Below, in pieces: positions 33,318-45,469 of a stretch of DNA of 64,000 bases (positions are counted from its first letter, which is position 1; the number at the start of each line of letters is the position of its first letter). The notes under the pieces were generated by a model. It was not told the DNA's origin and searched no databases. It saw only the letters and a program-made list of their open reading frames with translations. The translations under genes were made by a program, and so were the position numbers. The stretch is taken from assembly GCA_009801085.1 (NCBI GenBank), contig VNWV01000005.1, forward strand, positions 2,914,001 through 2,978,000, in the 5' to 3' direction. This stretch comes from Lasiodiplodia sp. COLG20 (taxonomy: Eukaryota; Ascomycota; Dothideomycetes; Botryosphaeriales; Botryosphaeriaceae).

Positions 33318-33766
33318 GACTGGTGACTGTTCCTCTCACATCACTAAAGTTCCACCCCCAGGGTGTATGCTGGCTCATGATTACCGGCGTCCTAGTGGCT
33401 GTCTAGTTGCAGCCTCACTCATTGCAGTCACCTGATGCTAACACGGCGGGTCGCAAAGAGCTTGACCTTTACCCCTTTCAACAGAGACCTCACCCTAGCC
33501 ACGTGGGTAGTTTGATCCAATGCCTGGATGTATTTGTACGATTTCAAAGCTTACATTACGTCCGCATGTTGCTTCGACTATCCACGTAGGGAGAGTGCAG
33601 CGTCATTGGCGGGGAACCGAGGGCTCAAATCTTTGCTGCCTGCTGTGCTGGGCGCATTGTGACAACCCCTGCGTCATGCTCAACCCTGCTCGCCGGGAGA
33701 TCACCAGGCCAATGGGGACAAGGCCCCCAAGCGCATATTGCATAGCCTCTAGCCATGTTCGCTACC
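33318..33766. other. Intergenic, convergent FCF2 / PNP ends
   Basis: 449 bp, no gene seen. Confidence 0.5.
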
Positions 33767-35154
33767 CTATGCAGCGCCCAGATCAGATAGAACTTGCTTC
33801 ACCAGCTCCTGAAACGGAGTGTCAGCACAGCTGAAACAATGAAAATGCCACCTCATCGGAGAAAAGCTTACCTGCATGTCTTTGGCAGCCTCTCTGCCAG
33901 CTTCGAGAACTTCTTCGTGATTCGCTTTGCCTTTGCTCAGGTAGGCATCCAGCTCGGCCTTGTTCATGTCTTGGATGGCAGGGTCGTCACCGCGAGGACC
34001 AGCCTCGAGCACAGCCTTGTTAGTGACCAAGCTGAATGCAAGAACTCTAATGCCACAATGCCTAGCAACAACAATCTCGGGCACCGTCGACATGCCCACG
34101 ACATCAGCACCCAGGGTGCGTAACAGGCGACACTCAGCTCGCGTTTCGTAACTGGAATTGCCTTGGCGTCAGCCAACGCTTGCGTTCGAGAGCAGACTGG
34201 TTCTCTCCGTACGCGTGACTTACCTGGGGCCGGTAACGAAGGCATACACGCCTTCATGCAGCTTCCGCTGAGTCTTGTCCAGACCAAGCTTCTTCCAAGC
34301 CTTGTGCACACGTTGGCGTAGCTCAAGGTCGTAGGCATCGGAGAGCGGTGGGAAACGAGGACCGAATTCGTCGGCGTTGGGGCCACGGAGGGAGTGGAAG
34401 CCGGCAAGACCGACGAAGTTGAGGTGCTGTTGTTTGCAGGGGATGCATCAGTCTTGCTGCACATTTGTAGCTGGGGAGGTTGGCAATGCAGAGCCAAGAG
34501 GTTTTCTTACATCGTTCAAGCACACGATGTCGCCAACAGCGTACTCGGGGTTGAGGCCACCAGCAGCGTTTGTTACTACATATCTCAAGCATATCAGAAA
34601 CGGACATTCAAGGACCCAGGTGACAAGACGCGGGAGACAGAACGCACCGATCATGGTTTCCACGCCAAGAACTTTGCAGACACGCGTAGCAAAGGTGACC
34701 ATGTCCATGGCGTGGCCCTCGTAGAAGTGGGCGCGGCCGACAAGCAGGACGACGGGCAGCTTAGCGGGCCCGATCAAGCCAAAAACGAGCTTTCCCGCAT
34801 GTCCAGCAACTATACTCTCCAACATGCCGCATCAATATACGCTTCTCGCATCTTCCTTTCCGCCTATTCAAGGTCTTGTCTTTCCAATCTTCGACAGGAG
34901 CTCGGTGACGACGGAGCTGCAGGGGGCATTCACGCACCGGTGCTCTGGGGAAAGTTGGGAATGTTGGCGTACGGCGTCGCATATACAGGTTCCTTGTGGA
35001 TGGTTTCGGCCAGGCCACCAAGACCCGAACCGCAGACGATGGCGACCTTGGGACTTCTCAGCTCAGCAGGCACGTTCTCCTTGAGGAACTGGGCAGTCTC
35101 AGTGGCGCGCTTGTATACGGCGCCTGGAGCAGCAACGACGTTATCGGAGGACAT
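33767..35154 (-). CDS. Purine nucleoside phosphorylase (trimeric, class I)
   Basis: Six exons: 35154-34938, 34809-34648, 34575-34511, 34426-34224, 34151-33872 and 33808-33767; 322 residues with all phases agreeing. Signatures of low-molecular-mass PNP are: phosphate loop [48 protein letters not shown] (purine-binding Glu) and [13 protein letters not shown] with the Asn of LVTNKA that contacts the base. The enzyme splits inosine and guanosine with phosphate to free base and ribose-1-phosphate (purine salvage, cytosol). The first Met (MSSDNVV) is preferred over the longer open frame, which upstream looks like leader. Yeast orthologue is PNP1. Confidence 0.93.
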
Positions 35155-35563
35155 GGCGGGGAGCGGTTTGGCGGGGTAGGCGGGGTGGAATTGAAAGGCG
35201 ACCTGTGGAAAAGTAAGTGCAGCAGCACGTATCAGCTGTGGGTTACAAGCAGTCTGGCGTGGGCGCCGGCGAGCTTTTGAAGTACGGCCAAGACGCCGAG
35301 GTAGAGTGGTTAGCGTTGGAGCTGGGTCAATACGGAAGGTGGGATGTGCGCCTGCCCGGAGGAGACCGCCGGGCACCGCAACGCTGGCCGCCGGCCGTTT
35401 AGTCGTTGCCGCAACAAATGGCCCTGCAGTCAGCCACCACAACTTTTCACTCAACCACCACATTTCTTCACCGAACCTCGCAAATTTGCCCTAGTTAACC
35501 TCAAATCATCTCTAGTCTACTGGAATGGTATCTAATATCGACGTTACGGCGCAAACTCCTGTC
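35155..35563. promoter_or_regulatory. PNP promoter and 3' side of secreted-protein gene
   Basis: 409 bp; GC-rich leader of PNP with a run of possible 5'-UTR splice sites; no gene seen. Confidence 0.4.
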
Positions 35564-37656
35564 TCAAAGCTCTGTGTTCGCCTGCGGATTCATCCACGTT
35601 GATACATCAGTACAATAAGGCTGCCATAAGTGCCTTTCCATATCCCATCCCGGCGGTCCAGGACGTCTTTCTTCCTTTACCAAGTTTCGGGGGCCTCGAA
35701 TTCCGTTGGACATGGCAGGCCACATTGGTATATAGCAGATTTCCTGCGACATCCGTCTGTTAGCGTCGGGAAACAACCGCTGGCCATATACAGACTCACA
35801 TTTTGCCCGCAAGGACCTTCACACCCTGTCCACTGTTCCACCCATCCGAGCCACGCCATCAGTTCTTCGACCGCCATCTTCCATTCGCGTCCCGTGCCCA
35901 GAACAGGCTGTTCACAAGAGTCGTCGCCGTGCTTCTCAGGATCCAGATTGTAGTACGACAGCCACTCATGCTCCACTTCCAGTCCGACCTTGAAAAGCAC
36001 ACGGCATATTCCGCCCAGCGTTTCGTCGATTGACCAGGAAAGCAACTTCTCGCCGTCGCCAAGCTCCTGTATGTTATCAGCACCGTACTGACCTTGACAT
36101 CTCTCCATTGCTTCCTGCATCATCGGAGAATCGAAATCGAAGTCAACTTTCAGAGACTCGTTGGTGTAAGGTCCGCGTGGATACTCCAGAAAGGGCATCA
36201 TGAACCAGTGTGTCAGCAAGCGCACTGATTCCAGCCATTCGCGAACAGTAAGCCAGTGCTTCTCCGACGGTTCAGGAATCCCTTCGAGCGTTTGAAGCAG
36301 GTTACGAAGGTTCGCACCGTAGAAGGTGACGACTTCCTCCATGCTGAGTTTCCAATCAATGCTGCTGCAAGAGTCGTCGTCACTTTTAGCAACAGCGTGC
36401 ATCCTCCGTTCCATGGCATCTTTCATGTATTTTCCATCACTTTGGCTGACGTGGTTAGGCCGATGCGAGCGTCTCCGTCGCAATAATTGCTCGAGGGCGA
36501 CAGCTCGTGCCTCTGCGTGCTCCGGACTGTGCCACCTCCCATCGTCGGAAATGTTTAGGTATGCTCGCTCGTCCTCGATGCGCGCTCGATCGTGGTCTTC
36601 CAAGCCGGGGTCATAGAAGGTGAAGATACCGCAGGTGTTTATCCTGACACGAGCTTCACCTCGCCCGGTTCCCGTCCCAGAACTGCCGCTGAAGCCATAT
36701 CGTCGGGCTGCGGCGGTGAACCACATCCAATTTGCGACGCCGCGGAACGGTTCGCTGGGGTCAGTCATTCCTGGGCCATGCGGACCTTCTTTGGAGTCTG
36801 ATTGATGGGCGTTGGCCGCCCCTTTTAGGATCGTTTGGTCAGTAGCTGAGTCAAGCAGTTGCTGCTGTGCATACTCTCCCAATGTCGTCCGCTTTTCCAT
36901 CTCGATCCGCGGCGCCGATACGTTCAGATTCGACATTAGCCGCAGCGACGGCGAGTCAAAATCGCACCATATCAGCTCGAACCCAGCATTCATCCGTACA
37001 ATGCCTTCCAAGCCCCATCCTTGACCGCCGAGTTCATTCTCTTTGATCCACCGGCACAGCCCCTCGGCGCGGAAATATTCATCGTCCAAAGGATTCCAGT
37101 GTCCAAATGGAGGCCGTCCCCCGTCGCGGTGTCCTGGCTCGTCTTCTGGAGGTGGACCGTGCCGCGGTGGCCCTCTTCCCGGCCTTCCCGGGTGCGGACG
37201 AGATGGGATACTTTCACTATCGCCGTATAAGAAGGTCATCTGGGACTCGACGCCGTCGCTCATCAGGTTGGCCGACATGCCGTCAAAGTACAAGCACTTG
37301 ACCGCCCGCGTGGTGCGATACGTCAACATCCGCGAGTCCGGAAGATTACCCATTATACCGTAGGCCATTTCGACATCGAAAGCCAGCCATTCCGGACTAG
37401 GTGGCAAATCCGCGTCGTGCCGGCCATGATACAGTAATGTGTGTGCAGGGATGTCGCAGGCTGCGATGGTGTGGCCGTTGGGGAAAAAGGAGTTGGACCA
37501 TTGTTGAAGCAAGCCGTTGATAGAGGAGAAGATGTAGGGTGCAGGTGATGAGAAGTTGAGCAAAGGTTGTGGTGTGGTACGACGGTCAAGAGCCGAGGTG
37601 ACTGAAGAATGTCGAAGCAAGCCGAGAATGAGGCCCGATGCCTCGAAGAGCTTCAT
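35564..37656 (-). CDS. Large secreted fungal protein of unknown function
   Basis: Two exons, 37656-35800 and 35743-35564, 678 residues. An N-terminal hydrophobic stretch (LFEASGLILGLLRHSSVTSA) is a likely signal peptide. The segment LLYHGRHDADLPPSPEWLAFDVEMAYGIM opens a conserved region; then KCLYFDGMSANL, a Pro/Gly/His-rich insertion (about 145-190), CRWIKENELGGQGWGLEGIVRMNAGFELIWCDF, and near the C-terminus many cysteines. The last intron (gtgagt...gctaac...gtcgcag, 56 nt) is favoured because it restores CGQNEICYIPMWPAM; ignoring it gives a shorter tail ending at 35677 without this motif. I recall unnamed fungal homologues of this layout but no function. The protein may be wall- or membrane-associated. 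Confidence 0.75.
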
Positions 37657-38490
37657 GATGGGCTAAAACAAAGTTCTTAATATGCTCGCGGGGATCTGGG
37701 GACATGGCGTTGTAAGTATAACCAAGCTGCTGTCCAAACTTGCTATCGGTGACGCGTCATTCGCCAGATTTGGAGTTGGGCCGCCGTAGAAAGCACCAAT
37801 CAGACGACAGAACTCGCCTAACTAACTCGAGGCCCTCTTTATCATGCGTACATGATCCGCTTCCCTCTATTGACGTAGCTTACAGATGAACGTCGTATTT
37901 CACTCATTTGCGCTGTCACGTGCAATTCTGCCTCTTTGGATCCATTCATAGACTTTAGGGGACCTTGATAATTCCATTGAAAAGTCCTCCAGTGTAGCAG
38001 ATACCCGTAAGTTCCTGAGACTATTACATAGGTTTAGAGTGCCAAGATTGGAATGGCACTTGGTGATTCCGCCCGTCAATTTTCCAACTCCCCACAGCGA
38101 ACAAATATCTTCACACGTTGACAGCGAGGTCATGTTCGCTGATGATTTCCTATACAGTCAGTTCACACCCGTCTGCTCCAGATCTCATCCAATAAAGATC
38201 ATATCTGACAATTTTAGCCCACTCGATGGCCCCTAGAGTCTGAGCCCGCCTTCCGTTGTTGCATTCAAGAGGATCACCGTGTCTTAAGGAAACCCAATTT
38301 CCATGAGCAATCTCCCGTCATTACGAATGCGATCCCTCTTCATTCTTTCATGAATGCACTGCTCTCCTCGTCGAATAAAAGGCACAGCAAAAGCTTGGAC
38401 TTTACGTCTGCACGTCGTTTTCAGCGGCCGGCGTGAGTTGAGCATGCTGTCTTGGGAAATAATGGTTGCAAAGAGTGAGGATTTTCTTCC
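37657..38490. other. Intergenic
   Basis: 834 bp, AT-richer than neighbours; small ORFs only. A CCAAT box (accaat) is at 37796-37801. Nothing else supported. Confidence 0.5.
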
Positions 38491-39336
38491 TTATCTCATG
38501 TGCAGGCCCTTCTCCTCGTCCGACATGTTGCGGTCGAATGGGCCTGAAAGCTCCACCGGATGGGATTTTGTCGTTTCTGGAAGCTCATGTTTCGGTTGAC
38601 CCGGTCCGAGTTCTGCGGGGATATGGAAGGCTGAAGGCTCTTTGGATTGGCTGGGAGATATTTGTTGCTGCTGTAGCTGTAGCTCGTAGGCTTGAAGTGC
38701 TGCCTTTTGTTCGCGGAGGAGCTTTCGCCGCGGCCGGATGAAGCAAAAGAACAGAGGAATAAGAAGGATGAGTGCCAAAAGTGTGACGCCGCCGATGACA
38801 CCTCCAACGATTGCACCGATAAGCGTGCTGTTATCGCTCGAATCCGAGCCGGACGGGCGGGTGTAAGATGTGCCGCCCGGCGTGCAGGAATCGATGCTGT
38901 AGTAGACCCAGGAAGAGTTGTAGCAGGTCTGCACATCGGCCAGGAAAGTTATGGCATTTTCGCTGCACATGTCTTCGCCATCACTGGTGTAAAGAGTGGC
39001 TACGTCCGGTCAGCAGCGCCGGGGAAGCGAGAAACGGGTGGTGGCACCAGAACATCCTTCATCCAAACCAGTGATCATGAAACTCGCAACCTGGCCTTGG
39101 GCCTTGGTGCGTATGCTCGTACACGAGCCATTGGGATAGCCATTTGGACCGTCTGTTGCAAGGCGTTAGCGCGAGGGCTGCAGCACAAGGGCGGGCCGGC
39201 GCATACCCCACTCATTGAGCAGCTGGGTGCAAGTAGCATCCGAGAACGACGAGATATAGCTCGTCGCCGACACAACGCACAGCAGTCGCACGAGCAGCAG
39301 AACGACAGCACACGCGCGCGCGCTGGTGGACAGCAT
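38491..39336 (-). CDS. Single-pass surface protein with Cys-rich ectodomain
   Basis: Three exons, about 39336-39207, 39152-39048 and 38972-38491, 238 residues. A signal peptide (ARACAVVLLLVRLLCVVS) leads into a short cysteine-containing ectodomain (about six Cys), a Ser/Thr/Gly stretch, one membrane span (LIGAIVGGVIGGVTLLALIL, about residues 125-150) and a basic then Gln-rich cytosolic tail (ELQLQQQQ) with PEST-like end. The topology resembles fungal wall-stress sensors of the WSC/Mid2 type or plain membrane-anchored glycoproteins, but no WSC domain is evident. The third acceptor (gcgaag at 38973) is chosen for phase; exon 1 and 2 borders rest on good signals. Function unknown. Confidence 0.6.
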
Positions 39337-39906
39337 GGCTACGGACGACGTGCGGGAGGAAAAGAGGGTTCAGGGCGGACCAGAGAAACAAAAGGCCCGT
39401 GGTCCCTTAGCCTAATCACGGCCTTGGAGACCCAGCTGGGGTCCTTGGCGTTTCCTCAGCCGCAGCCGTGGAGCGGACCATTTGGCGCGGCAGAGCAGGG
39501 ATCCCATGGCTGCAGCCCTCAGCCTAGAACAAATTACTGTAGGCCAAGTCCCGGCATGGGGGCCAAAACTCGCCAACCGCAGCCTGCATCGCTTATAGAG
39601 ATGCAGTGACAAATCTCTGCACTTTCTCTATTCAGATTATTAGGGCGTGCACTGACGTGTGCACACACGGTTTTCCAAGTCCCCGACATGCAGCCATGAT
39701 CGGCGAACCATGAGCTGATACAGGGATTAAGACTGCCTATTCGCCTGCTATATAGTTCTGTTACCCAATCGATCTTTAACGTTTCTTGGTCGCGCTTATT
39801 GACAATCAATGAGATCGCACGGCCTGTGGGAAGGATTGCGGGGAATGCAGAAAACCGGATTGCCGTCTAAACTAGTGTCAGAGCAAAGTTTAAGGCTACC
39901 TAATCT
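39337..39906. other. Intergenic between the surface protein and the oxidase
   Basis: 570 bp; no gene seen. Long ORFs on the plus strand here are antisense shadows of the surface-protein gene. Confidence 0.5.
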
Positions 39907-41243
39907 TCACAACTTCGCGACCTCAGCTGGACTGAGCATTCGACGCCTCGGGCCTCCCCTACTCCCGTCCCCAACGAAATCGGAACTGGTCCCACTCCTA
40001 AAGGCCCACTTTTCTCTTAAATCGGCATCCGCTGTACCTTCAAAGCAGTCTGCAATGTACTTTCCAACTACCGGCAAGAACTTGAATGCACTGTTTGGTG
40101 TCAGCTTCCATCAACAACATGGGTAGGAAATGCTCACTGTCCGCTCCCTCCAGTGGCGACAAAGACACCTTGGAAGTCCGGATGGTTGTCGAAGATGAAG
40201 TCACCATTGGCCGTGTCGCAATACCAGCAGAGTCTGGTATTGATCCACGCACGATCAGCAAACTTCGGCCACAACTTCTTGAGTCCGTCGCGTAACCCCT
40301 CATCCGCATCTGCTGGCAGGAATGAGGTCGTCCGTCCGCGTCGCTCCACCACGGGAGAGGAGACGATCTCCTTGTCGCGCCTGCCGAGGCTCACTTCAAC
40401 CGGTCTCCCATAACCCCATCCGTGCCGAGCAATCTTGAGCACATGCGTGTCTGGTGTCGGAGGGAAGGTGAAACATCCGTTGTCAAAGTCGATCATTACC
40501 GGAGCATTGTAGAGTTGGCGAGCCTCATCCGCAGTAAGCTGAATGAACCCGACGGGCTGACCGGCCGCAACAACGGATTTCTTCATATCCACCAGCTGGT
40601 TTGTCCAAGCACCCGTCGCAACGATGAGGCGATCAGTGGGAATGGCAAGTCCATCTGCTGTAACAACTCCCCGAATCTTCCCATCCGAGGAAGTATCCAG
40701 CGAGAGCACAGTGCCTTTGGGTCCGGTCACAAAGCTCACTCCGCGGAGGGCACACTCTTTGGCCATTGCGCCTATGGATCCTGCAGCATCAACCCAACTT
40801 CCAACGGGATTAGCATATCCAGAGACGCCCGGGATGTCGCCTTGAAAGCCACGGAACAGTTTCCTCAGCTCGTGTGTGCCATTGAACTCCTGGTAGGTCT
40901 GGGATGTCTGTTTGAGATTCTCCAGGGATTTCGAGACATACTTGCTGTCCTTTGAAGACAGAAGGATGGATCCGCAGCGATGGAACCATTCCGGATAGTT
41001 GGATTCCCACAACGACATTGCTTCTTTGGCCATACGAGCGTAGATGGGATCGGCGTAGTCGTTCCGGACGATTCGAGAAATGTCTACGCTAGATCCGTCG
41101 ATGGCTGGAGGTGTGTAACGATCGAGTACAGTGATGTTGCGATATCCACGCTTGGATAGTTCCAGAGCAGTTGAGAGGCCAAAGACTCCCGCGCCCACGA
41201 CGACGACGCGATCATCCTTGCTGGGCTGTGTTGAGGGTGCCAT
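39907..41243 (-). CDS. Peroxisomal FAD-dependent amine/amino-acid oxidase (sarcosine oxidase/Fap family)
   Basis: Two exons, 41243-40138 and 40090-39907 (47-nt intron), 429 residues. The N-terminal dinucleotide fold is VVVVGAGVFGLSTALEL; DGSSVDISRIVR holds the SxxxSR-like FAD contact. The Cys in TRLCWYCDT matches the residue that carries covalent FAD in monomeric sarcosine oxidases, and Lys of LKIARHG fits the oxygen-activating lysine. The second exon restores GGSGHAFKFLPVVGKYIAD and ends in AKL, a PTS1, so the enzyme should act in peroxisomes and make H2O2. Likely substrates are N-methyl amino acids, pipecolate, saccharopine or fructosyl amino acids; not resolvable. The start at MAPSTQPS is preferred to the upstream Met at 41306. 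It lies directly downstream of a regulator gene on the same strand. Confidence 0.88.
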
Positions 41244-41474
41244 TGTCTGCGAAATGCCGCGTTTCAGAGGGGACTTGGTCAATAACATTTTCTCGACACA
41301 CTTCATGCATATATTTCACGCTGAACGGACCGGATTCCTCAAAGAAGAAGAGGCTCTCTCATGATTTTGCAGCCGGAGGTAGCTTGATTGGGGTATGGCC
41401 AAGCGACAGTACGGAATCCGGGCCGTGTTTCCCTTTTCGGACTAGCGTATCCGCATCCGAGTTCCGGCTCACAG

Positions 41475-43547
41475 CTACAGGTTGCCCATTGACCACTCAT
41501 CGAATGACTGAACGAGATCCGGGCAAGAGAAGGGAGGAAGAATTCCAAGATAGTCTGCCAGAAGGTCATCGGATAATTGACCTTGAGAAGGCGGCTCGAT
41601 GAAGCTCATATCATGCTGACCACTCTCATGAACCTTGGGCGGGTTTGAGTACTGTACGATGGACCAGAATATGCTTGCGTAAGTGGTGCGAGACAGATTC
41701 TCGTGATCACCGGGCATGCCGTTCAGCGCATGGCTACTCTGTTGCAACTGCTCGAGACGGTGGACCTGATGGACTATCACCAAATGCCGCTCTACAATCA
41801 AGGGATGGACTTACCAGATACCGAACAGAAGGAAGCTTAGCGCTCAATCCTCTCACCAATTCAAGGCAAAGGAAAAAGTCTTTTTTTGCCCGCAGAGAGA
41901 CGTCCTCGTTCTTCGAGCCGGCATAGAAAGCGTGGATCGTCGCAGCGATGGATGCGCCATATGCCAAAAATGGATCAGTAACCTCGAGACCCTTTAAGCG
42001 GAGAATGTCTGCAAAATGGGCTATCCAACGTGAATGGAGTTGAGCATGGTTCGATGCGCATTGTGCAAATGACGGTGGGAGCTGTACAAAAGTCGGTGGA
42101 CCCTCAGCGAGAAAGAGTACGGGATGATGCAGCAGCGCCAAGCAAGAGTGGAAAAGAAACTGCATGAGCAACCATGAAACCCAGTATGATCTGTGAGTCT
42201 TGAGATCGGCCGGTTCCTGTTGCGGGAAGTTTACAAGCTGCCATCGATGTTGGTTGACAGAGACAGCCTCATAGTCCAAGAACCGAGACATGATTCGGTT
42301 GTATTCAGAGTCTGCCGCCCAGGGAATCTGAGAAGTACCAGACCGCTTGCGTTTCATGACGTGCTTCACTACTTCGCCCCATACTACTGTGAGCTGCAGG
42401 CAATATGCAATGATGCCGAGGTCGACCAGAGTCTCGGAGTTTGAACCAAGACTGGATCTCGCACTCGGCGGTACCTCTGGTGAGGTTGGATATCTCGGCA
42501 GGTGGTTTTCGTCCAACAGAGGTATAGGCTCTCCAGATGCTAAAGAGAATAAATTTTCCAGGGCAAAAAGCGACCAGCAGCAACGGGAGATGGTTTCATC
42601 TTCGGATATATCGTCAAGAGCTCTCGGTTTCAGAAAGCCCAGTGAGTATGCAAGGCGTATCCCTATGCCGACTGTAAGATTCGCGCGTTGAGTCAAGCCG
42701 TCTGAAGTATGGTTAGCGTGTGGAACCTCGTTGGAAATGTGCTGCATACCAAGATAGTCTGCAAGGGAGATTAAACAGGCGGCTTGAATGGTTGACAGTG
42801 TCGCCTCGTTGGTCTCGAGAGCCTTGAACACAATCGTCCGAGCCTTTTGATTAAAGACTTGCGGGCTTGACTCATCTTGGTTGAAGAATGGATGTGTGGA
42901 GTAGCGTGCAGCCACGGCGATAATGCCAAAGAGTACTTCATCAGGAAAGTGGGTGGATCGGACCAACAAGGGCAGCGGCTGGCACTCGCAGCGGTCGTAG
43001 TAGATGTCGGTGATAGATGCCAGCAGGTCTGGCGGCACAGCGCTAGTGGGTTGATTTCCCACCTCGGATGGGGGTGCTTCATCGTGCGTCCATGTCGGGA
43101 CCGTAGGCGAGCCAGTTGGTTGACTCTCCACGTCAATGTCGTCATCAACTCGGCAATGGCGGGGAATTTACCTCAAGAGCTGGTCAATCTTCGACTCCAA
43201 CCCACTGATGCGGTCGAGATTGCTCTCCAATCGGCGTAAGCGCTCCTCCTGCTGCTCTGCCTGTTAGCATTGGCCCGGCTGGAGTCGCAGCTACGTACCG
43301 TCCGGCTGTCGGGGGATTTGGAAACTCTGAACTCCCGAAAATTGTCCGCTCTTGGTACGTATGTGCAGGGCTGGCCCAGTCTCCGACACAGGGAGCATAC
43401 AGGCTGCTCTCCAGGGCACTTGGCCTTTTTCTTGCTTCGCCACGGGTGAATCGGTGCTCTTCCATCTCCATACGGACAAGCTCGGGCTTACCGGCAGCGA
43501 TCGCACGCGAGTCTGGCACGGGTTCTTCCGTCAGCGTGCGATGACAT
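41475..43547 (-). CDS. Zn2Cys6 transcription factor with fungal-specific middle domain
   Basis: Five exons: 43547-43492, 43434-43299, 43260-43172, 43123-41815 and 41765-41475; 626 residues. Splicing the first intron rebuilds a complete zinc cluster, ACDRCRKKKAKCPGEQPVC, then SLCRRLGQPCTY (CX2CX6CX5CX2CX6C spacing). A leucine-zipper-like coil follows (QQEERLRRLESNLDRISGLE). The middle domain holds FGIIAVAARYSTHPFF and CCWSLFALENLFSLASGEPI, diagnostic of the fungal-specific transcription-factor domain. The gene is divergent from the cupin (205 bp) and 231 bp upstream of the oxidase on the same strand, so it may control both. The last intron is placed at 41766-41814 because it keeps the frame into the acidic C-terminal tail. 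Confidence 0.88.
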
Positions 43548-43752
43548 GTTCTGGATGCCGAGGTGGATGGCGTTGTGTTTGCGGAGGATGCGGGGTGCTC
43601 TTCGCCATTGGCCCGGAGCACACCAGCTCGCCACCCGGCGATGTGCACCATGCATCTGCATCTGAATACCTCATTAGGAAAACACATCCACGACTGTGTG
43701 GATAAAAGAGGTTCGTTCCTTTGGCAGGGCTCTCTCACCTCATTCCTCGACC
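43548..43752. promoter_or_regulatory. Divergent promoter between Zn2Cys6 regulator and cupin
   Basis: Only 205 bp separates the opposed starts. Inverted or everted CGG triplets would be expected for a Zn2Cys6 target; several CGG/CCG triplets are present (for example around 43559 and 43640), but this GC content makes them weak evidence. Confidence 0.45.
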
Positions 43753-44193
43753 ATGACCGCAAAATCCCAAAAGCCGTTGTTCCTTCGATCCCACCAAGTC
43801 TCCGAGACACCTCCAAGCTCCTTTGCCGAGTCGGCTCGAGGCAACACCACCTGGCATACTCTGCTGTCTGCGCCAGCTACCGCAACCGACTCGCTCAGTG
43901 GTGGCATTGCAGTGTGTCCTCCAAACGGCTCACTTGCCCTCCACCGGCACGAGCAAGCTGAAATCTACTATGTCCTCGCTGGAACGGGAGAAGTAGAGAT
44001 TGATGGGAAGAGACAGAAGGTTTCTGAGGGCATGATGGTCTGGATCCCGGGCAATGCCGAGCACGGCGTCTTTTGTGGTGAAGAAAGGCTGAAATGGCTG
44101 TATATTTTCCCGGAAGGCAGCTTTGAAAACGTCGTCTATCGTTTTCGTGAAGATTCTTCACACGCTCAGAATACCGCAAAGGCGAAACTCTAG
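43753..44193 (+). CDS. Small cupin-domain protein with PTS1
   Basis: Intronless, 146 residues. Cupin motif 1 reads LALHRHEQAEIYYVLAGTGE (metal ligands His, His, Glu) and motif 2 is WIPGNAEHGVF (final His), on a fold of one beta barrel. The C-terminus KAKL ends in AKL, the same type-1 peroxisomal tripeptide as the neighbouring oxidase. Such single cupins may be lyases, isomerases, dioxygenases or metabolite binders. The start at MTAKSQKP is chosen over an upstream Met at 43696, since it directly precedes conserved sequence. Its position next to the regulator and oxidase suggests it handles the oxidase substrate or product inside peroxisomes. Confidence 0.85.
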   Translation: MTAKSQKPLFLRSHQVSETPPSSFAESARGNTTWHTLLSAPATATDSLSGGIAVCPPNGSLALHRHEQAEIYYVLAGTGEVEIDGKRQKVSEGMMVWIPGNAEHGVFCGEERLKWLYIFPEGSFENVVYRFREDSSHAQNTAKAKL

Positions 44194-45469
44194 TTGTAAA
44201 TTAGCATGCATTGACAACATGAAAGGTGGCGCTGAGGCGAGGTTGTTCCTTCCGTATTTCAGCCAGCCACTCCTTCCCAAAGCGAACGTGACATCACTTT
44301 TGCTCAACACTTGCACATTTCATCTGTCTCCGCCCAGACCCAGCACCCTCTCGCGATTGCCGACGATGAACTCGACCTACATATGCGGACGCCTAGATTT
44401 TAACCCAGAGATCGTGATGAGAATTTGAGAGTGATGGGAGACCCTACCCGCAATAACGTCGGATGTGACAGCTTGAAGTAGCGAGGCGATGCTGCCCAGC
44501 TGGCCACGCATTACAGAGCCGCACGCGTTTCGGGGACTTTGCAACCCAGAGCACACACGACAGTGAGCTCGTGACTCAAAAGCCGCCGAGTTGAGTACGC
44601 AACCGCCTGAGAGAGTCCACCGATCAAGCAGCGTTGCGAGTTTGACTTCAGAAATACAAGATTGAGTCAGCTACACCCAGATCCCGAGATGAATCGTGTT
44701 CACAGGGCTGATTGCCAGCTCAGGTAGCGTGGATGTGACGTTACGAGCGTCTGGCAGATGAGAGACGCCCTGGCCCGGAAATTGTCGCTCACTTGACCTG
44801 GAACACGGCTATGAACGGCAACTGGCATGTCACTGCTGGCCAGACCTTGAGGCTGTGTCGAAGTGAGACAGCCATCGCTGGATTCGGAACAGCTTGGTGT
44901 CACACAACAGACGTTGCTGCCTAGCTTTCTAGCAGACCATCCAAACGTCAGTTATCTGAAGACTGAAATGCCAGGCAGGGAGATACCACAGGCGAGTCGA
45001 CAAAGGGGCAAGCTTCATCCCATGACCTTGCATCTTCTTCCAGTGCGAGCAATCACAACTTTCATTTCATAAAGGCGAATCATAAGCCCCCTACCCCTCT
45101 CCCGCCTGCCGCCGCCCGCATCGAACCGTGCACCAGGTCTCAACAGTAACACCACGTCCAAAACCGGGTTGCGAATGCATAGACAGGTCGTACACATCTG
45201 CAGGCCCTTGCTCCCGGTACCTATCTGTGCCTCGTACCGGGTATATCTTACAACTTTCTCAGACTCGCATGCAGCTTGTCCTGCATGACCTGGTGGATGG
45301 AACCAACACGTTTCCCCCTGCGTTTATGATATGAGAATGCGCGGTGTATCCAGCACGCGTCTGCGCGTTTTTGCCCTGCGGAGGCTCGATTTGAAGGCCT
45401 TTTCCTCGTCGCCTTATACCAGCCGGTGCCCGCGTTTCGCTTGTTCCCATCAGTCCCGGACATGGTGGT
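44194..45469. other. Intergenic upstream of the velvet/zinc-finger gene
   Basis: 1.28 kb; no supported gene. The 3' part is C/T-rich and probably promoter and leader. Confidence 0.5.

Noticed and set aside
35677..35799. Alternative end of the secreted protein (stop at 35677)
   Set aside because: A strong donor (gtgagt) and branch site support splicing, which restores a Cys-containing conserved-looking tail.
38692..39609. 305-codon ORF on the plus strand
   Set aside because: Antisense to the surface-protein gene; composition Arg/Gln/Gly-rich and random.
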